From contig CAYGZY010000088.1 in assembly GCA_964354485.1 (NCBI GenBank), positions 1 to 23,478 of the forward strand: a stretch of 23,478 bases of DNA, written 5' to 3'. Origin of the DNA: CAYGXH01 sp964354485 (lineage in GTDB: Bacteria > Bacteroidota > Ignavibacteria > UBA10030 > SZUA-254). The notes beneath the pieces were generated by a model. It was not told the DNA's origin and ran no database searches. It was given only the letters and a program-made list of their open reading frames with translations. The translations under genes and the position numbers were made by a program. Shown in pieces: positions 9,614 to 17,623 of the stretch (within the stretch, counting starts at the first letter, position 1; every line of letters begins with the position of its first letter).

Positions 9614-10102
9614 ATGCGGTATATTACGTATTTCCTTTTATTAATAGTAGCAGCAGCGTCGGCCTGTTCACAGGTTGCAATGCCAGAGAGTCAGCCTGAT
9701 GGAGTCAGTAATTCGGTATACGGAATCGGGTTTTCATGCGGTCTGGCGAGCGGTTTCGGATTGAGTTTCCGCCATCATCTGCCCGGATCTTTTTCGTACC
9801 AGCTCGTCGGCGGGGTTATTAAAGCCGACAGGAAGACCCTGGGCAACATCGGCGGAGAGATGCAGTTCGATTTTGGACGGACTCAGAGTACCCGTTTTTT
9901 CGGAGCTGCTGTGCTCGGCTACTTCTATAAAGGGGAGGAAGAAAATTCACTCGCAGGTCCATTCAGAGCAGGCGCCGGAGTAGGTATCGAATATCAGCAA
10001 TTTCGGTCGATTTCAATCGCAGGAGAATTGCTTTTTACATTTTTTAATGATGGTGATATAGTCCCACTTCCACAGATAAGTATGCATTACTACTTCTTTT
10101 GA
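9614..10102 (+). CDS. Small secreted beta-barrel-like protein, function unknown
   Basis: No family recognised. The 162-aa product starts with a signal peptide (MRYITYFLLLIVAAASA) followed by a Cys at 18, so it may be a lipoprotein with a poor lipobox or a signal peptidase I substrate. The mature part alternates hydrophobic and polar residues, is rich in Gly and aromatic residues (GIGFSCGLASGFGLSFRHHL, GAGVGIEYQQF) and ends in HYYFF. A terminal Phe is typical of outer-membrane beta-barrels, so a small 8-strand barrel is a fair inference. ATG 9614 is chosen over an upstream in-frame start at 9575 because AGAGGA lies just before it and the signal peptide begins there. It follows the permease by 14 nt and may belong to that operon. 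Confidence 0.65.
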   Translation: MRYITYFLLLIVAAASACSQVAMPESQPDGVSNSVYGIGFSCGLASGFGLSFRHHLPGSFSYQLVGGVIKADRKTLGNIGGEMQFDFGRTQSTRFFGAAVLGYFYKGEEENSLAGPFRAGAGVGIEYQQFRSISIAGELLFTFFNDGDIVPLPQISMHYYFF

Positions 10103-10129
10103 TAATATTCTAAAATTTTCTTATCTTCG
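10099..10129 (+). promoter_or_regulatory. Putative promoter for nuoJ (TTG-N20-TATCTTCG)
   Basis: TTG at 10099-10101 (within TTTTG) is followed by exactly 20 nt and then TATCTTCG at 10122-10129. This resembles the Bacteroidota -33/-7 consensus TTTG and TAnnTTTG. Transcription would start near 10135, giving a leader of about 27 nt. The -33 part overlaps the upstream stop codon. Confidence 0.42.
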
Positions 10130-10161
10130 TTGAATCGTTTTAAAATCCACAGAAAAATCGG

Positions 10162-10674
10162 ATGAGTTTCGAAATAATACTCTTTGTTTTAATATCGCTC
10201 GCCGCGGTTGCATCTGCCGCGCTGATGATTTTACAGCGTAATCCCGTTAAAAGTGTTCTACTGCTCATCGTAAACTTCTTCTGTCTGGCAATCCTCTATC
10301 TTCTCCTTTCAGCACAGTTTATCGCTATCATCCAGATCATCGTGTATGCCGGCGCAATTATGGTTTTATTTCTCTTCGTCATCATGCTCCTCAATCTTGG
10401 TGACGAAAAACTATTGGCGGAGGAGAATATCTACAAGAAGCGCATCGCGTACATCCTCGGAACCGCGCTTCTTATCGAAATCTTTGCAGGTTTTGGTCTT
10501 CCTTTTATGATGTCCGACATCATGGTGAATCCACGTGCTGCGGATATTGGGACAATCCAAACGATCGGCCGGTCTCTTTTCCGAGAATATCTATTACCTT
10601 TTGAAATCACATCCATACTGCTACTTGCAGCAATGGTCGGCGTTATTATCCTGGCGAAGAAAAAATTCCAATGA
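10162..10674 (+). CDS. nuoJ: NADH-quinone oxidoreductase subunit J
   Basis: Membrane subunit of complex I (Nqo10/ND6 family), part of the chain of charged residues linking quinone reduction to proton pumping. The 170-aa protein has five hydrophobic segments. The family-typical stretch AQFIAIIQIIVYAGAIMVLF in the third helix contains the pi-bulge region known in the ND6 family. It is the first gene of the nuo cluster in this window. Its stop overlaps the nuoK start by 4 nt (ATGA). No clear ribosome binding site is seen. Confidence 0.94.
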   Translation: MSFEIILFVLISLAAVASAALMILQRNPVKSVLLLIVNFFCLAILYLLLSAQFIAIIQIIVYAGAIMVLFLFVIMLLNLGDEKLLAEENIYKKRIAYILGTALLIEIFAGFGLPFMMSDIMVNPRAADIGTIQTIGRSLFREYLLPFEITSILLLAAMVGVIILAKKKFQ

Positions 10675-10985
10675 GTATTTCAAACATCCCGATACCGTAC
10701 TACCTGGCGCTGAGCGCTGTTCTCTTCACAATAGGTATGGTGGGAGTTCTCACGAGGCGCAACGTAATTGTTGTGTTCATGTGCATCGAACTGATGCTGA
10801 ATTCGGTAAATCTAACGCTCGTTGCGTTTTCGGCATTCCATGGAAACACGACAGGGCAGATTCTCGTTTTCTTTGTCATGGCTGTCGCAGCAGCAGAGGC
10901 TTCCGTCGGATTGGCGATAATCATTACCCTGTTCCGGAATTCCAGGACAGTGAATATAGATGAATTCAATATCATGAAGTGGTGA
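10671..10985 (+). CDS. nuoK: NADH-quinone oxidoreductase subunit K
   Basis: Three-helix complex I membrane subunit (Nqo11/ND4L family). The 104-aa length is usual. The two conserved membrane glutamates important for proton translocation are present: E40 in FMCIELMLNSVNL and E76 in AVAAAEASVGLAI. These correspond to E36 and E72 of the E. coli protein by motif. The start overlaps nuoJ by 4 nt, so translation is probably coupled. Confidence 0.95.
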   Translation: MSISNIPIPYYLALSAVLFTIGMVGVLTRRNVIVVFMCIELMLNSVNLTLVAFSAFHGNTTGQILVFFVMAVAAAEASVGLAIIITLFRNSRTVNIDEFNIMKW

Positions 10986-11061
10986 ATGGAACATATCGCC
11001 ACGGAGAGCTTGCTTTATCCGCCACCGGTAATTTACACTATGAGAAACAGAAAATATTTCC

Positions 11062-13014
11062 ATGAATAACCTCATCGTATATAGTGTGATTTTTCCGCTC
11101 GTCGGATTTCTGATTAACGGAATTTTCGGAAAAAGACTGAGGTCAGAAAAACTGAGCGGCTTAATCGGCAGCGGGTCGGTCGGACTCTCGTTCGCCGCCG
11201 GCGTCATTATCTTCATCGGTATGGTTCAGATGCCAGTCGAGAATCGTTCATACGCAGTGACGCTATTTCAATGGGTTGTTTCCGGCTCCTTCGCCGTAAA
11301 TGCCGCTTATCAGGTCGATCAGCTGTCGATTATCATGATGTTGGTGGTCACCGGTGTCGGTTTTCTCATCCATGTGTATGCCATCGGGTACATGCACGGT
11401 GATTCAGGTTTTTGGCGGTTCTTTGCATACATGAATCTTTTTATATTCATGATGCTTAATCTTATCCTGGCTGATAATTTCCTCCTCATGTTCCTCGGGT
11501 GGGAAGGAGTTGGTCTCTGTTCGTATCTGCTGATAGGTTTCTGGCACGACCGAAAATTTGACACCGGAGGTTATGGAAAGGGAGAAGCCACGACGAGTGA
11601 TGCTGCGAAAAAAGCTTTTATCGTCAACCGTATCGGTGATTTCGGTTTCATGGTTGCGATGTTCCTCATTTTCAGGCTTTTTGGAAGCCTCACATTCGGG
11701 GATATCTTTTCGCGTGCGCCGGCGATTGTTAATTCCGGTGACAGCACTATAACTTGGATTACAATACTCCTCTTTTTGGGCGCTACCGGGAAATCGGCAC
11801 AAATACCTCTATTCATATGGCTTCCGGATGCGATGGCAGGACCCACTCCTGTCAGTGCGCTCATCCATGCAGCTACCATGGTAACAGCCGGCGTCTACAT
11901 GGTTGCGCGATGTTCAATTCTCTATGCGCTCGCGCCGCTCTCCATGGACATCATTGCGGTCGTCGGTGTCATTACAGCTTTTTTCGCTGCAACGATGGGA
12001 CTTGTACAGAATGACATCAAGAAGGTACTCGCATATTCGACAATAAGTCAATTAGGATATATGTTCCTCGGTCTCGGGGTTGGATCCTTTGCCGCAGGTA
12101 TCTTCCATGTGATGACGCATGCTTTTTTCAAGGCGCTCCTTTTCCTGGGCGCCGGAGCAGTCATCCATGCACTCCATGATGAACAAAATATTCAGAACAT
12201 GGGCGGATTAAAGCGTTCGCTTCCGATCACGTACAAGACATTCCTGATTGCCGCACTTGCTATTGCGGGCATCCCGCCGCTTTCCGGATTTTTCAGCAAA
12301 GACGAAATACTGTGGAAAGCGTTTTCTGAAGGTTCCGCTGTATTCTGGCTGATAGGGTGGGTAACGGCAGGTTTAACCGCATTCTACATGTTCCGCCTTG
12401 TGTCTCTGACTTTCGAGGGAGACGGCCGCTGGCCGCAAGATCGTCATCCTCACGAAGCACCAAAAATCATGACGGTACCACTGATGGTTCTGGCATTACT
12501 CTCCGTTATTGGCGGACTCATCGGAATTCCTCACAGTCTCGGCGGGAGTAACGCTTTCGAACAATGGCTCGAACCGGTGTTCGAGCGGGCACACGGTGAG
12601 CTTATTAAAGGACACGGATCGTCGCTGACGGTAGAATATATTCTGATGGCGCTTTCTGTACTGGCCGGCGTTGGGGGTATAATTTTCGCACGCCGGGTTT
12701 ATCTCCATACACCCGGTCTCAGCGATAAAATCGGCGAAAAATTTCAGCGGATATATCGCCTTCTTTGGAACAAGTATTACGTAGATGAAGTCTATGATTT
12801 CACAGTCGTATCCCCGATTAAAAATGGATCGGAAAAACTTCTCTGGAAAGGTTTTGATGTAAACGTCATAGACGGATTAGTCAACGGCACTGCCCGTTTG
12901 ATTGCCGGCACCAGCAGTTTGATGCGGAAGATACAAATGGGACTGGTACAGAACTATGCGATCATCTTTGTCGTTGGAATCATCATCATCTTTGCCGTTC
13001 TTCTCACGAAATGA
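11062..13014 (+). CDS. nuoL: NADH-quinone oxidoreductase subunit L
   Basis: Largest antiporter-like, proton-pumping subunit of complex I (Nqo12/ND5 family), 650 aa. The key charged residues sit in recognisable motifs: E148 in GWEGVGLCSYLLIGFW, K244 in GATGKSAQIPLFIWLPDAM, K357 in MTHAFFKALLFLGAG, and K413 in GFFSKDEIL. The long C-terminal extension expected for the lateral amphipathic helix is present (~555-650), ending in a last membrane helix (~632-648). It begins 76 nt after nuoK, and no Shine-Dalgarno is visible before the ATG. Confidence 0.96.
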   Translation: MNNLIVYSVIFPLVGFLINGIFGKRLRSEKLSGLIGSGSVGLSFAAGVIIFIGMVQMPVENRSYAVTLFQWVVSGSFAVNAAYQVDQLSIIMMLVVTGVGFLIHVYAIGYMHGDSGFWRFFAYMNLFIFMMLNLILADNFLLMFLGWEGVGLCSYLLIGFWHDRKFDTGGYGKGEATTSDAAKKAFIVNRIGDFGFMVAMFLIFRLFGSLTFGDIFSRAPAIVNSGDSTITWITILLFLGATGKSAQIPLFIWLPDAMAGPTPVSALIHAATMVTAGVYMVARCSILYALAPLSMDIIAVVGVITAFFAATMGLVQNDIKKVLAYSTISQLGYMFLGLGVGSFAAGIFHVMTHAFFKALLFLGAGAVIHALHDEQNIQNMGGLKRSLPITYKTFLIAALAIAGIPPLSGFFSKDEILWKAFSEGSAVFWLIGWVTAGLTAFYMFRLVSLTFEGDGRWPQDRHPHEAPKIMTVPLMVLALLSVIGGLIGIPHSLGGSNAFEQWLEPVFERAHGELIKGHGSSLTVEYILMALSVLAGVGGIIFARRVYLHTPGLSDKIGEKFQRIYRLLWNKYYVDEVYDFTVVSPIKNGSEKLLWKGFDVNVIDGLVNGTARLIAGTSSLMRKIQMGLVQNYAIIFVVGIIIIFAVLLTK

Positions 13015-13062
13015 TCAGATTGAAAAAATAACAGGATATTCATTAGAAGTGCATCCGGCTCA

Positions 13063-14619
13063 ATGATAGACCTATTGACATCCATACTGCTCATTCCATT
13101 CATTGGAAGTATTGTTCTGTTGTTTGTAAACCGCCAACAGGCGACTACGATTAAAATCGGAGGGATTCTTTTTTCTCTCCTGACTTTCACCGTTTCGCTT
13201 ATCCTGTTCTTACAATTTGATGCAGACAGCCCGGCTATGCAGTTTCAGTATAAGGTTTTGTGGATTCCTGCCCTGAATATTTCTTATAACGTAGGGGTTG
13301 ACGGTTTATCTCTCCTTCTTGTAATGCTGACGACATTCCTTACACCGATTGCGCTTCTTTCATCATGGGCTTCAATCGAAAAACGTGTTAAAGAATATAC
13401 CATCATGATGCTGTTTCTCGAAGTAGGCATGATCGGCGTATTCATAGCTGTTGATATATTCCTCTTTTATGTATTTTGGGAAGCAATGCTGATTCCCATG
13501 TATTTCATCATCGGCATTTGGGGGGGATCAAACCGAATATATGCAGCATTGAAATTTTTCCTCTACACTATGTTCGGAAGTCTTTTAATGCTCGTGGCAA
13601 TTATTTGGCTGGGGTATTATGCCTCCACTTTGCCCGGCGGACGGTTTACGACAGATCTGCTCGAGCTCTACGCCGTTGCGCCTGCGGTTCCCATCAATAT
13701 ACAGATGTGGATGTTTCTTGCGTTCACGTTAAGCTTCGCAATTAAAATACCGATTTTTCCGTTTCACACCTGGCTTCCAGATGCACACGTTGAAGCGCCG
13801 ACGGCAGGGAGCGTGATTCTTGCCGGTGTGCTTCTGAAGATGGGAACATACGGCCTTTTGCGATTCAGCTTACCGCTTTTTCCCCAATCTGCATTGATGT
13901 TTATGCCCTACATTACTGCACTCGCTGTAATTGGAATCATCTACGGTGCGCTCGTTTCGATGGTGCAAACTGATATTAAAAAACTTGTTGCATATTCATC
14001 AGTCAGTCATCTTGGTTTTGTTGTCCTGGGCATTTTCTCTCTTACTGAGCAGGGTATACAGGGCAGTATAATTCAGATGGTGAATCACGGCCTTTCGACA
14101 GGCGCTCTCTTCCTTATGGTTGGTATGATTTATGACCGGAGACATACGAGGGAAATTACAGAGTTCGGCGGTCTTGCCAAAGTGATGCCGGTCTTTGCCA
14201 CGTTCTTCATGATCGTATCGCTATCATCGATTGGATTACCTGGACTGAACGGCTTCATAGGAGAATTTTTAATTCTCCTCGGTGCGTTTACTTCGCCTTT
14301 CCTCAGTCCATGGTTCGCCATCATATCAGCCAGCGGCGTAATTCTTGCCGCTGTCTATATTCTCTGGATGTATCAGCGTGTAATATTTGGAAAAATAACG
14401 CACGCTGTCAATGAACACCTGCACGACCTTTCACTGAGAGAGGTTGCCGTGCTCGTGCCCGTTCTGGTTTTTATCATATGGATCGGAATTTATCCGGGTA
14501 GTTTCTTGAAACCGACGGCAGCAACGGCGAAGCAAATCATATCAGTCGTACATCCGGTAAAATTTCAGGCACTCACCTCTCAAAGGGCAAACGCCCCATC
14601 AGCAAATCGCCAACCATGA
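13063..14619 (+). CDS. nuoM: NADH-quinone oxidoreductase subunit M
   Basis: Antiporter-like proton-pumping subunit of complex I (Nqo13/ND4 family), 518 aa and about 14 hydrophobic segments. Conserved charged residues: E140 in FWEAMLIPMYFIIG, K228 in SFAIKIPIFPFHTWLPDAHV, K259 in AGVLLKMGTYG, and E401 in GFIGEFLIL. E401 at the last site, where NuoL and NuoN carry Lys, is normal for NuoM. The 3' end overlaps the next gene by 4 nt (ATGA), tying an Na+/H+ antiporter to this subunit. Confidence 0.96.
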   Translation: MIDLLTSILLIPFIGSIVLLFVNRQQATTIKIGGILFSLLTFTVSLILFLQFDADSPAMQFQYKVLWIPALNISYNVGVDGLSLLLVMLTTFLTPIALLSSWASIEKRVKEYTIMMLFLEVGMIGVFIAVDIFLFYVFWEAMLIPMYFIIGIWGGSNRIYAALKFFLYTMFGSLLMLVAIIWLGYYASTLPGGRFTTDLLELYAVAPAVPINIQMWMFLAFTLSFAIKIPIFPFHTWLPDAHVEAPTAGSVILAGVLLKMGTYGLLRFSLPLFPQSALMFMPYITALAVIGIIYGALVSMVQTDIKKLVAYSSVSHLGFVVLGIFSLTEQGIQGSIIQMVNHGLSTGALFLMVGMIYDRRHTREITEFGGLAKVMPVFATFFMIVSLSSIGLPGLNGFIGEFLILLGAFTSPFLSPWFAIISASGVILAAVYILWMYQRVIFGKITHAVNEHLHDLSLREVAVLVPVLVFIIWIGIYPGSFLKPTAATAKQIISVVHPVKFQALTSQRANAPSANRQP

Positions 14620-16121
14620 ATTTTCTCCATAAAAAGCACGTACTGATCCTGCTTTTTTTATTGATTGTATCTACCGGAACTGCCTACGGAAATGCGGGTT
14701 ATGAGGTTATCCCGGTCTCGCCATGGATGATTGCTCCGTTTATACTCATATTACTCTCAATTGCGATTATACCGCTTATAAACAGACATTGGTGGGAGAA
14801 GTATTATCCCTACGTATCGTACGGTTTAGGGGCAATTACGGTCGTTTATTACCTATTTATCCTCAGCAATCCGTCCCGGATGCTCCATTCGGGGCTTGAA
14901 TACCTGAGTTTTATAGTCCTGATCGGTTCACTTTATGTCGTCGCCGGCGGGATACATATACGCATTAAAGGTAAATCAAAACCGATTTCGAATGTGACTC
15001 TCCTTGGCGTCGGAGCAATATTAGCAAATTTCATCGGGACAACCGGCGCTTCAATGATACTGATACGTCCCTACTTGCGGGTTAATCGTTATAGGCTTCG
15101 TCCCTTTCATATCGTAATATTCATTTTTATCGTCAGTAATATCGGCGGGGCATTGACACCGATCGGTGATCCGCCGTTGTTCCTCGGTTATCTAAAGGGT
15201 GTTCCTTTTTTTTGGGTTCTTTTTTCCGTCTGGCATATCTGGGCGCCCGTTGTTGCGATGGTCCTTATAATATTTTTTGTAATGGATTACCGCAGCTTCA
15301 AACGGTATGAAAAAAGGGAAAAGCCCCTCGTTCCGGAGGAGTTCGACGAGAAGGCAGAAGTAAAAGGATTGACAAATATTTTTTTCGTCGGAATTATTTT
15401 ACTTGCAGTGTTTATACAAAGACCGCCGTTCCTGAGGGAAGTTATTATGATCGTAGCAGCGGTCGCTTCCTACACAATGACGAGACCGGAAATCCACCGA
15501 AAGAATGAATTTACGTTTATTCCCATTAAAGAAGTTGCGATTTTATTTTTAGGAATTTTCGCAACGATGGTTCCCGCTCTCGACTGGCTTGAACTGAACT
15601 CGGTGAAAATCGGAATTACAACTCCGGGACAGTATTATTGGAGCGTTGGTACCCTGTCAAGCTTCCTTGATAATGCGCCGACTTATCTCAACTTTCTCAG
15701 CGCCGCATTCGGATTGTGTGTGACTCAGGAAACGATTCAACACATACAGCAACTGATAGCCGGAGGCGGAGATGCATTAATGTCGTTTGCGGGCGATAAT
15801 GCCGATCCCATTCATAAGACTATTGCGGTGCTTATGAACTATTATCCTGACCAGGTGAACAGCGGATCTGTAACGATCTCTCAGATTCAGGTATCCTACC
15901 TTATCGGAAACAACAGCGGTTATCTCAAGGCGATATCTATAGCTGCCGTTTTTTTCGGTGCGATGACCTACATCGGGAACGGACCAAACTTCATGGTAAA
16001 ATCGATATCGGAACATTTTGGTTGTAAAACCCCGAGCTTTGGCGAATATATTTATAAGTATTCGCTGCCTATCCTCCTTCCGCTGTTCATCCTTGTATGG
16101 ATACTCTTTTTCCGAGGGTAG
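14616..16121 (+). CDS. NhaD/CitMHS-like sodium:proton antiporter within the nuo cluster
   Basis: Secondary transporter of the ion transporter superfamily, probably exchanging Na+ for H+. The 501-aa protein has an apparent signal-like first helix (MNFLHKKHVLILLFLLIV) and about 11-12 further hydrophobic segments. Family-like motifs are NIGGALTPIGDPP at ~175-187 (compare the GGA-PIGD motif of NhaD), SSFLDNAPTYLNFL at ~348-361, and MTYIGNGPNFMVKSI at ~450-464. Its ATG overlaps the nuoM stop and nuoN follows, so it lies inside the complex I gene set. As I recall, Rhodothermus marinus was reported to have an nhaD homologue among its complex I genes. Citrate or another dicarboxylate is a less likely substrate but cannot be excluded from motifs alone. 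The gene symbol is left empty because assignment to NhaD proper is not certain. Confidence 0.82.
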   Translation: MNFLHKKHVLILLFLLIVSTGTAYGNAGYEVIPVSPWMIAPFILILLSIAIIPLINRHWWEKYYPYVSYGLGAITVVYYLFILSNPSRMLHSGLEYLSFIVLIGSLYVVAGGIHIRIKGKSKPISNVTLLGVGAILANFIGTTGASMILIRPYLRVNRYRLRPFHIVIFIFIVSNIGGALTPIGDPPLFLGYLKGVPFFWVLFSVWHIWAPVVAMVLIIFFVMDYRSFKRYEKREKPLVPEEFDEKAEVKGLTNIFFVGIILLAVFIQRPPFLREVIMIVAAVASYTMTRPEIHRKNEFTFIPIKEVAILFLGIFATMVPALDWLELNSVKIGITTPGQYYWSVGTLSSFLDNAPTYLNFLSAAFGLCVTQETIQHIQQLIAGGGDALMSFAGDNADPIHKTIAVLMNYYPDQVNSGSVTISQIQVSYLIGNNSGYLKAISIAAVFFGAMTYIGNGPNFMVKSISEHFGCKTPSFGEYIYKYSLPILLPLFILVWILFFRG

Positions 16122-16138
16122 AACCAAAATGGTGTACA

Positions 16139-16169
16139 TTGATTATTGATAATAAAATGTCTAATTTAG
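16139..16169 (+). promoter_or_regulatory. Putative promoter for nuoN (TTG-N20-TAATTTAG)
   Basis: TTG at 16139-16141, exactly 20 nt, then TAATTTAG at 16162-16169, one mismatch from TAnnTTTG. Transcription would start near 16175, about 25 nt before the nuoN ATG. It implies that nuoN can be transcribed separately from the rest of the cluster. Confidence 0.42.
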
Positions 16170-16199
16170 AATGTTTTTAAAATAACCAGATACTTTGTG

Positions 16200-17618
16200 A
16201 TGACTCCCGGCGATTTCGATATCTTCGCGCTCGCGCCTCTTCTGGTGTTAACTGCAACGTCCCTGCTCGTCATGTTGGTTGAAGCAGTCGTAAAAACGAG
16301 TGAAAAGATAAGCTATTGGCTCAGTCTCTGTGGATTGGTTGTGAGCATTGTTGCATCATTTGCAACGGTGAACCTGTCAGGTACAACACTCCAGCAGATG
16401 ATTAACGTCGGCGGGATGGGGAGTATATTTTCCGCAATGTTCAGTATTTCAGCTCTAGGAACAATCATTTTGGCGCGGGATTATCTTGAGAGAGAGGGGG
16501 CTCATTTCGGTGAATTCTACCTCCTCATACTATTTTCGACCATGGGAATGGTGCTAATGGCAACCGCAGCGGATCTTATCATCATTTTTCTCGGTCTGGA
16601 GCTGATGTCGATATGCTTCTATGTCCTTGCAGGTTTTATGAGAAAGCGCGCCCTCTCTAACGAATCAGCATTGAAGTATTTCCTCCTTGGTGCTTTTGCG
16701 ACCGGATTTCTCCTGTACGGTATTGCCCTCATCTACGGCGCATCGGGTTCTACAAAAATATCGTTCCTCGTTCATAATTACGGAATAATCTCTGTCTCTC
16801 CGTTTTTTTGGATCGGGATCGGTTTACTTTTTATCGGACTTGCTTTTAAAGTCGGTGGCGTCCCGTTCCACATGTGGATACCGGATGTATACCAGGGAGC
16901 GCCGACACCGGTTTCGGGTTTCATGTCGACCGGAGGCAAAGCAGCGGCATTTGCGGCTATCATCCTCGTTTTTCTAACATCTGATACATCACTTGGTGAT
17001 GGTGTCGCAAAAATGATTATCATTGTATCTGCTCTGTCAATGATAGTCGGAAACATCGTTGCAATATCGCAGACGAATCTCAAACGAATGCTCGCATACT
17101 CTAGTATAGCTCATGCGGGGTATATTCTGGTCGGCATCGCCGCAAATAATCAGATCGGAAAGAGCGGCGTCATTTTTTATCTGTTCAGTTACACCTTTAT
17201 GAATCTTGGAGCATTCGGAATCCTTTCGCTCATGGAAAGAGAGGAGAAAAATCTTTCGTACGACGATTATTCCGGGTTGGGATTCCGGCATCCTGTGCTT
17301 GCCGCATTCATGTCAATATTTTTATTTTCTCTTGCAGGAATACCGCCGTTCGCCGGATTTTTTGGGAAATACTATGTATTCGTCGCGGCCATCGATGCAG
17401 GTCTTACATGGCTTGCCATTCTCGGTGTTCTTATGAGCGTTGTTTCAGTCTATTATTACCTGCGATTGATTGTGGTTATGTATTTTCGGGAGGGAGATCA
17501 GAAATTACCGGTTACAATTTCTCGCGCGAGTTACGCAGTTATAATATTATGTATCCTGGCGGTAATTGAACTGGGCGTTTATCCAAGTTCACTCCTTTCC
17601 ATCATCACAGCATTTTAA
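16200..17618 (+). CDS. nuoN: NADH-quinone oxidoreductase subunit N
   Basis: Third antiporter-like proton-pumping subunit of complex I (Nqo14/ND2 family), 472 aa from ATG 16200; a GTG one codon upstream is an equivalent alternative. Conserved residues are E134 in GLELMSICFYVLAGF, K217 in GLAFKVGGVPFHMWIPDVYQ, K247 in MSTGGKAAAF, and K390 in GFFGKYYVF. About 13-14 hydrophobic segments. It is separated from the antiporter by 78 nt holding a promoter-like motif. There is no clear ribosome binding site. nnr begins 5 nt after its stop. Confidence 0.95.
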   Translation: MTPGDFDIFALAPLLVLTATSLLVMLVEAVVKTSEKISYWLSLCGLVVSIVASFATVNLSGTTLQQMINVGGMGSIFSAMFSISALGTIILARDYLEREGAHFGEFYLLILFSTMGMVLMATAADLIIIFLGLELMSICFYVLAGFMRKRALSNESALKYFLLGAFATGFLLYGIALIYGASGSTKISFLVHNYGIISVSPFFWIGIGLLFIGLAFKVGGVPFHMWIPDVYQGAPTPVSGFMSTGGKAAAFAAIILVFLTSDTSLGDGVAKMIIIVSALSMIVGNIVAISQTNLKRMLAYSSIAHAGYILVGIAANNQIGKSGVIFYLFSYTFMNLGAFGILSLMEREEKNLSYDDYSGLGFRHPVLAAFMSIFLFSLAGIPPFAGFFGKYYVFVAAIDAGLTWLAILGVLMSVVSVYYYLRLIVVMYFREGDQKLPVTISRASYAVIILCILAVIELGVYPSSLLSIITAF

Positions 17619-17623
17619 TACCC

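Noticed and set aside
11010..11036. Promoter-like TAATTTAC before nuoL
   Set aside because: The only TTG upstream is 16 nt away, unlike the 20-nt spacing of the other four motifs, so I did not call it.
13025..13056. Possible promoter before nuoM
   Set aside because: TTG is followed after 20 nt by TTAGAAGT, which does not fit TAnnTT; nuoM is more simply read from the upstream nuo transcript.
16145..16156. Dyad ATTAT-TG-ATAAT in the nuoN upstream region
   Set aside because: Short, AT-only and within a promoter spacer; easily formed by chance in AT-rich DNA.
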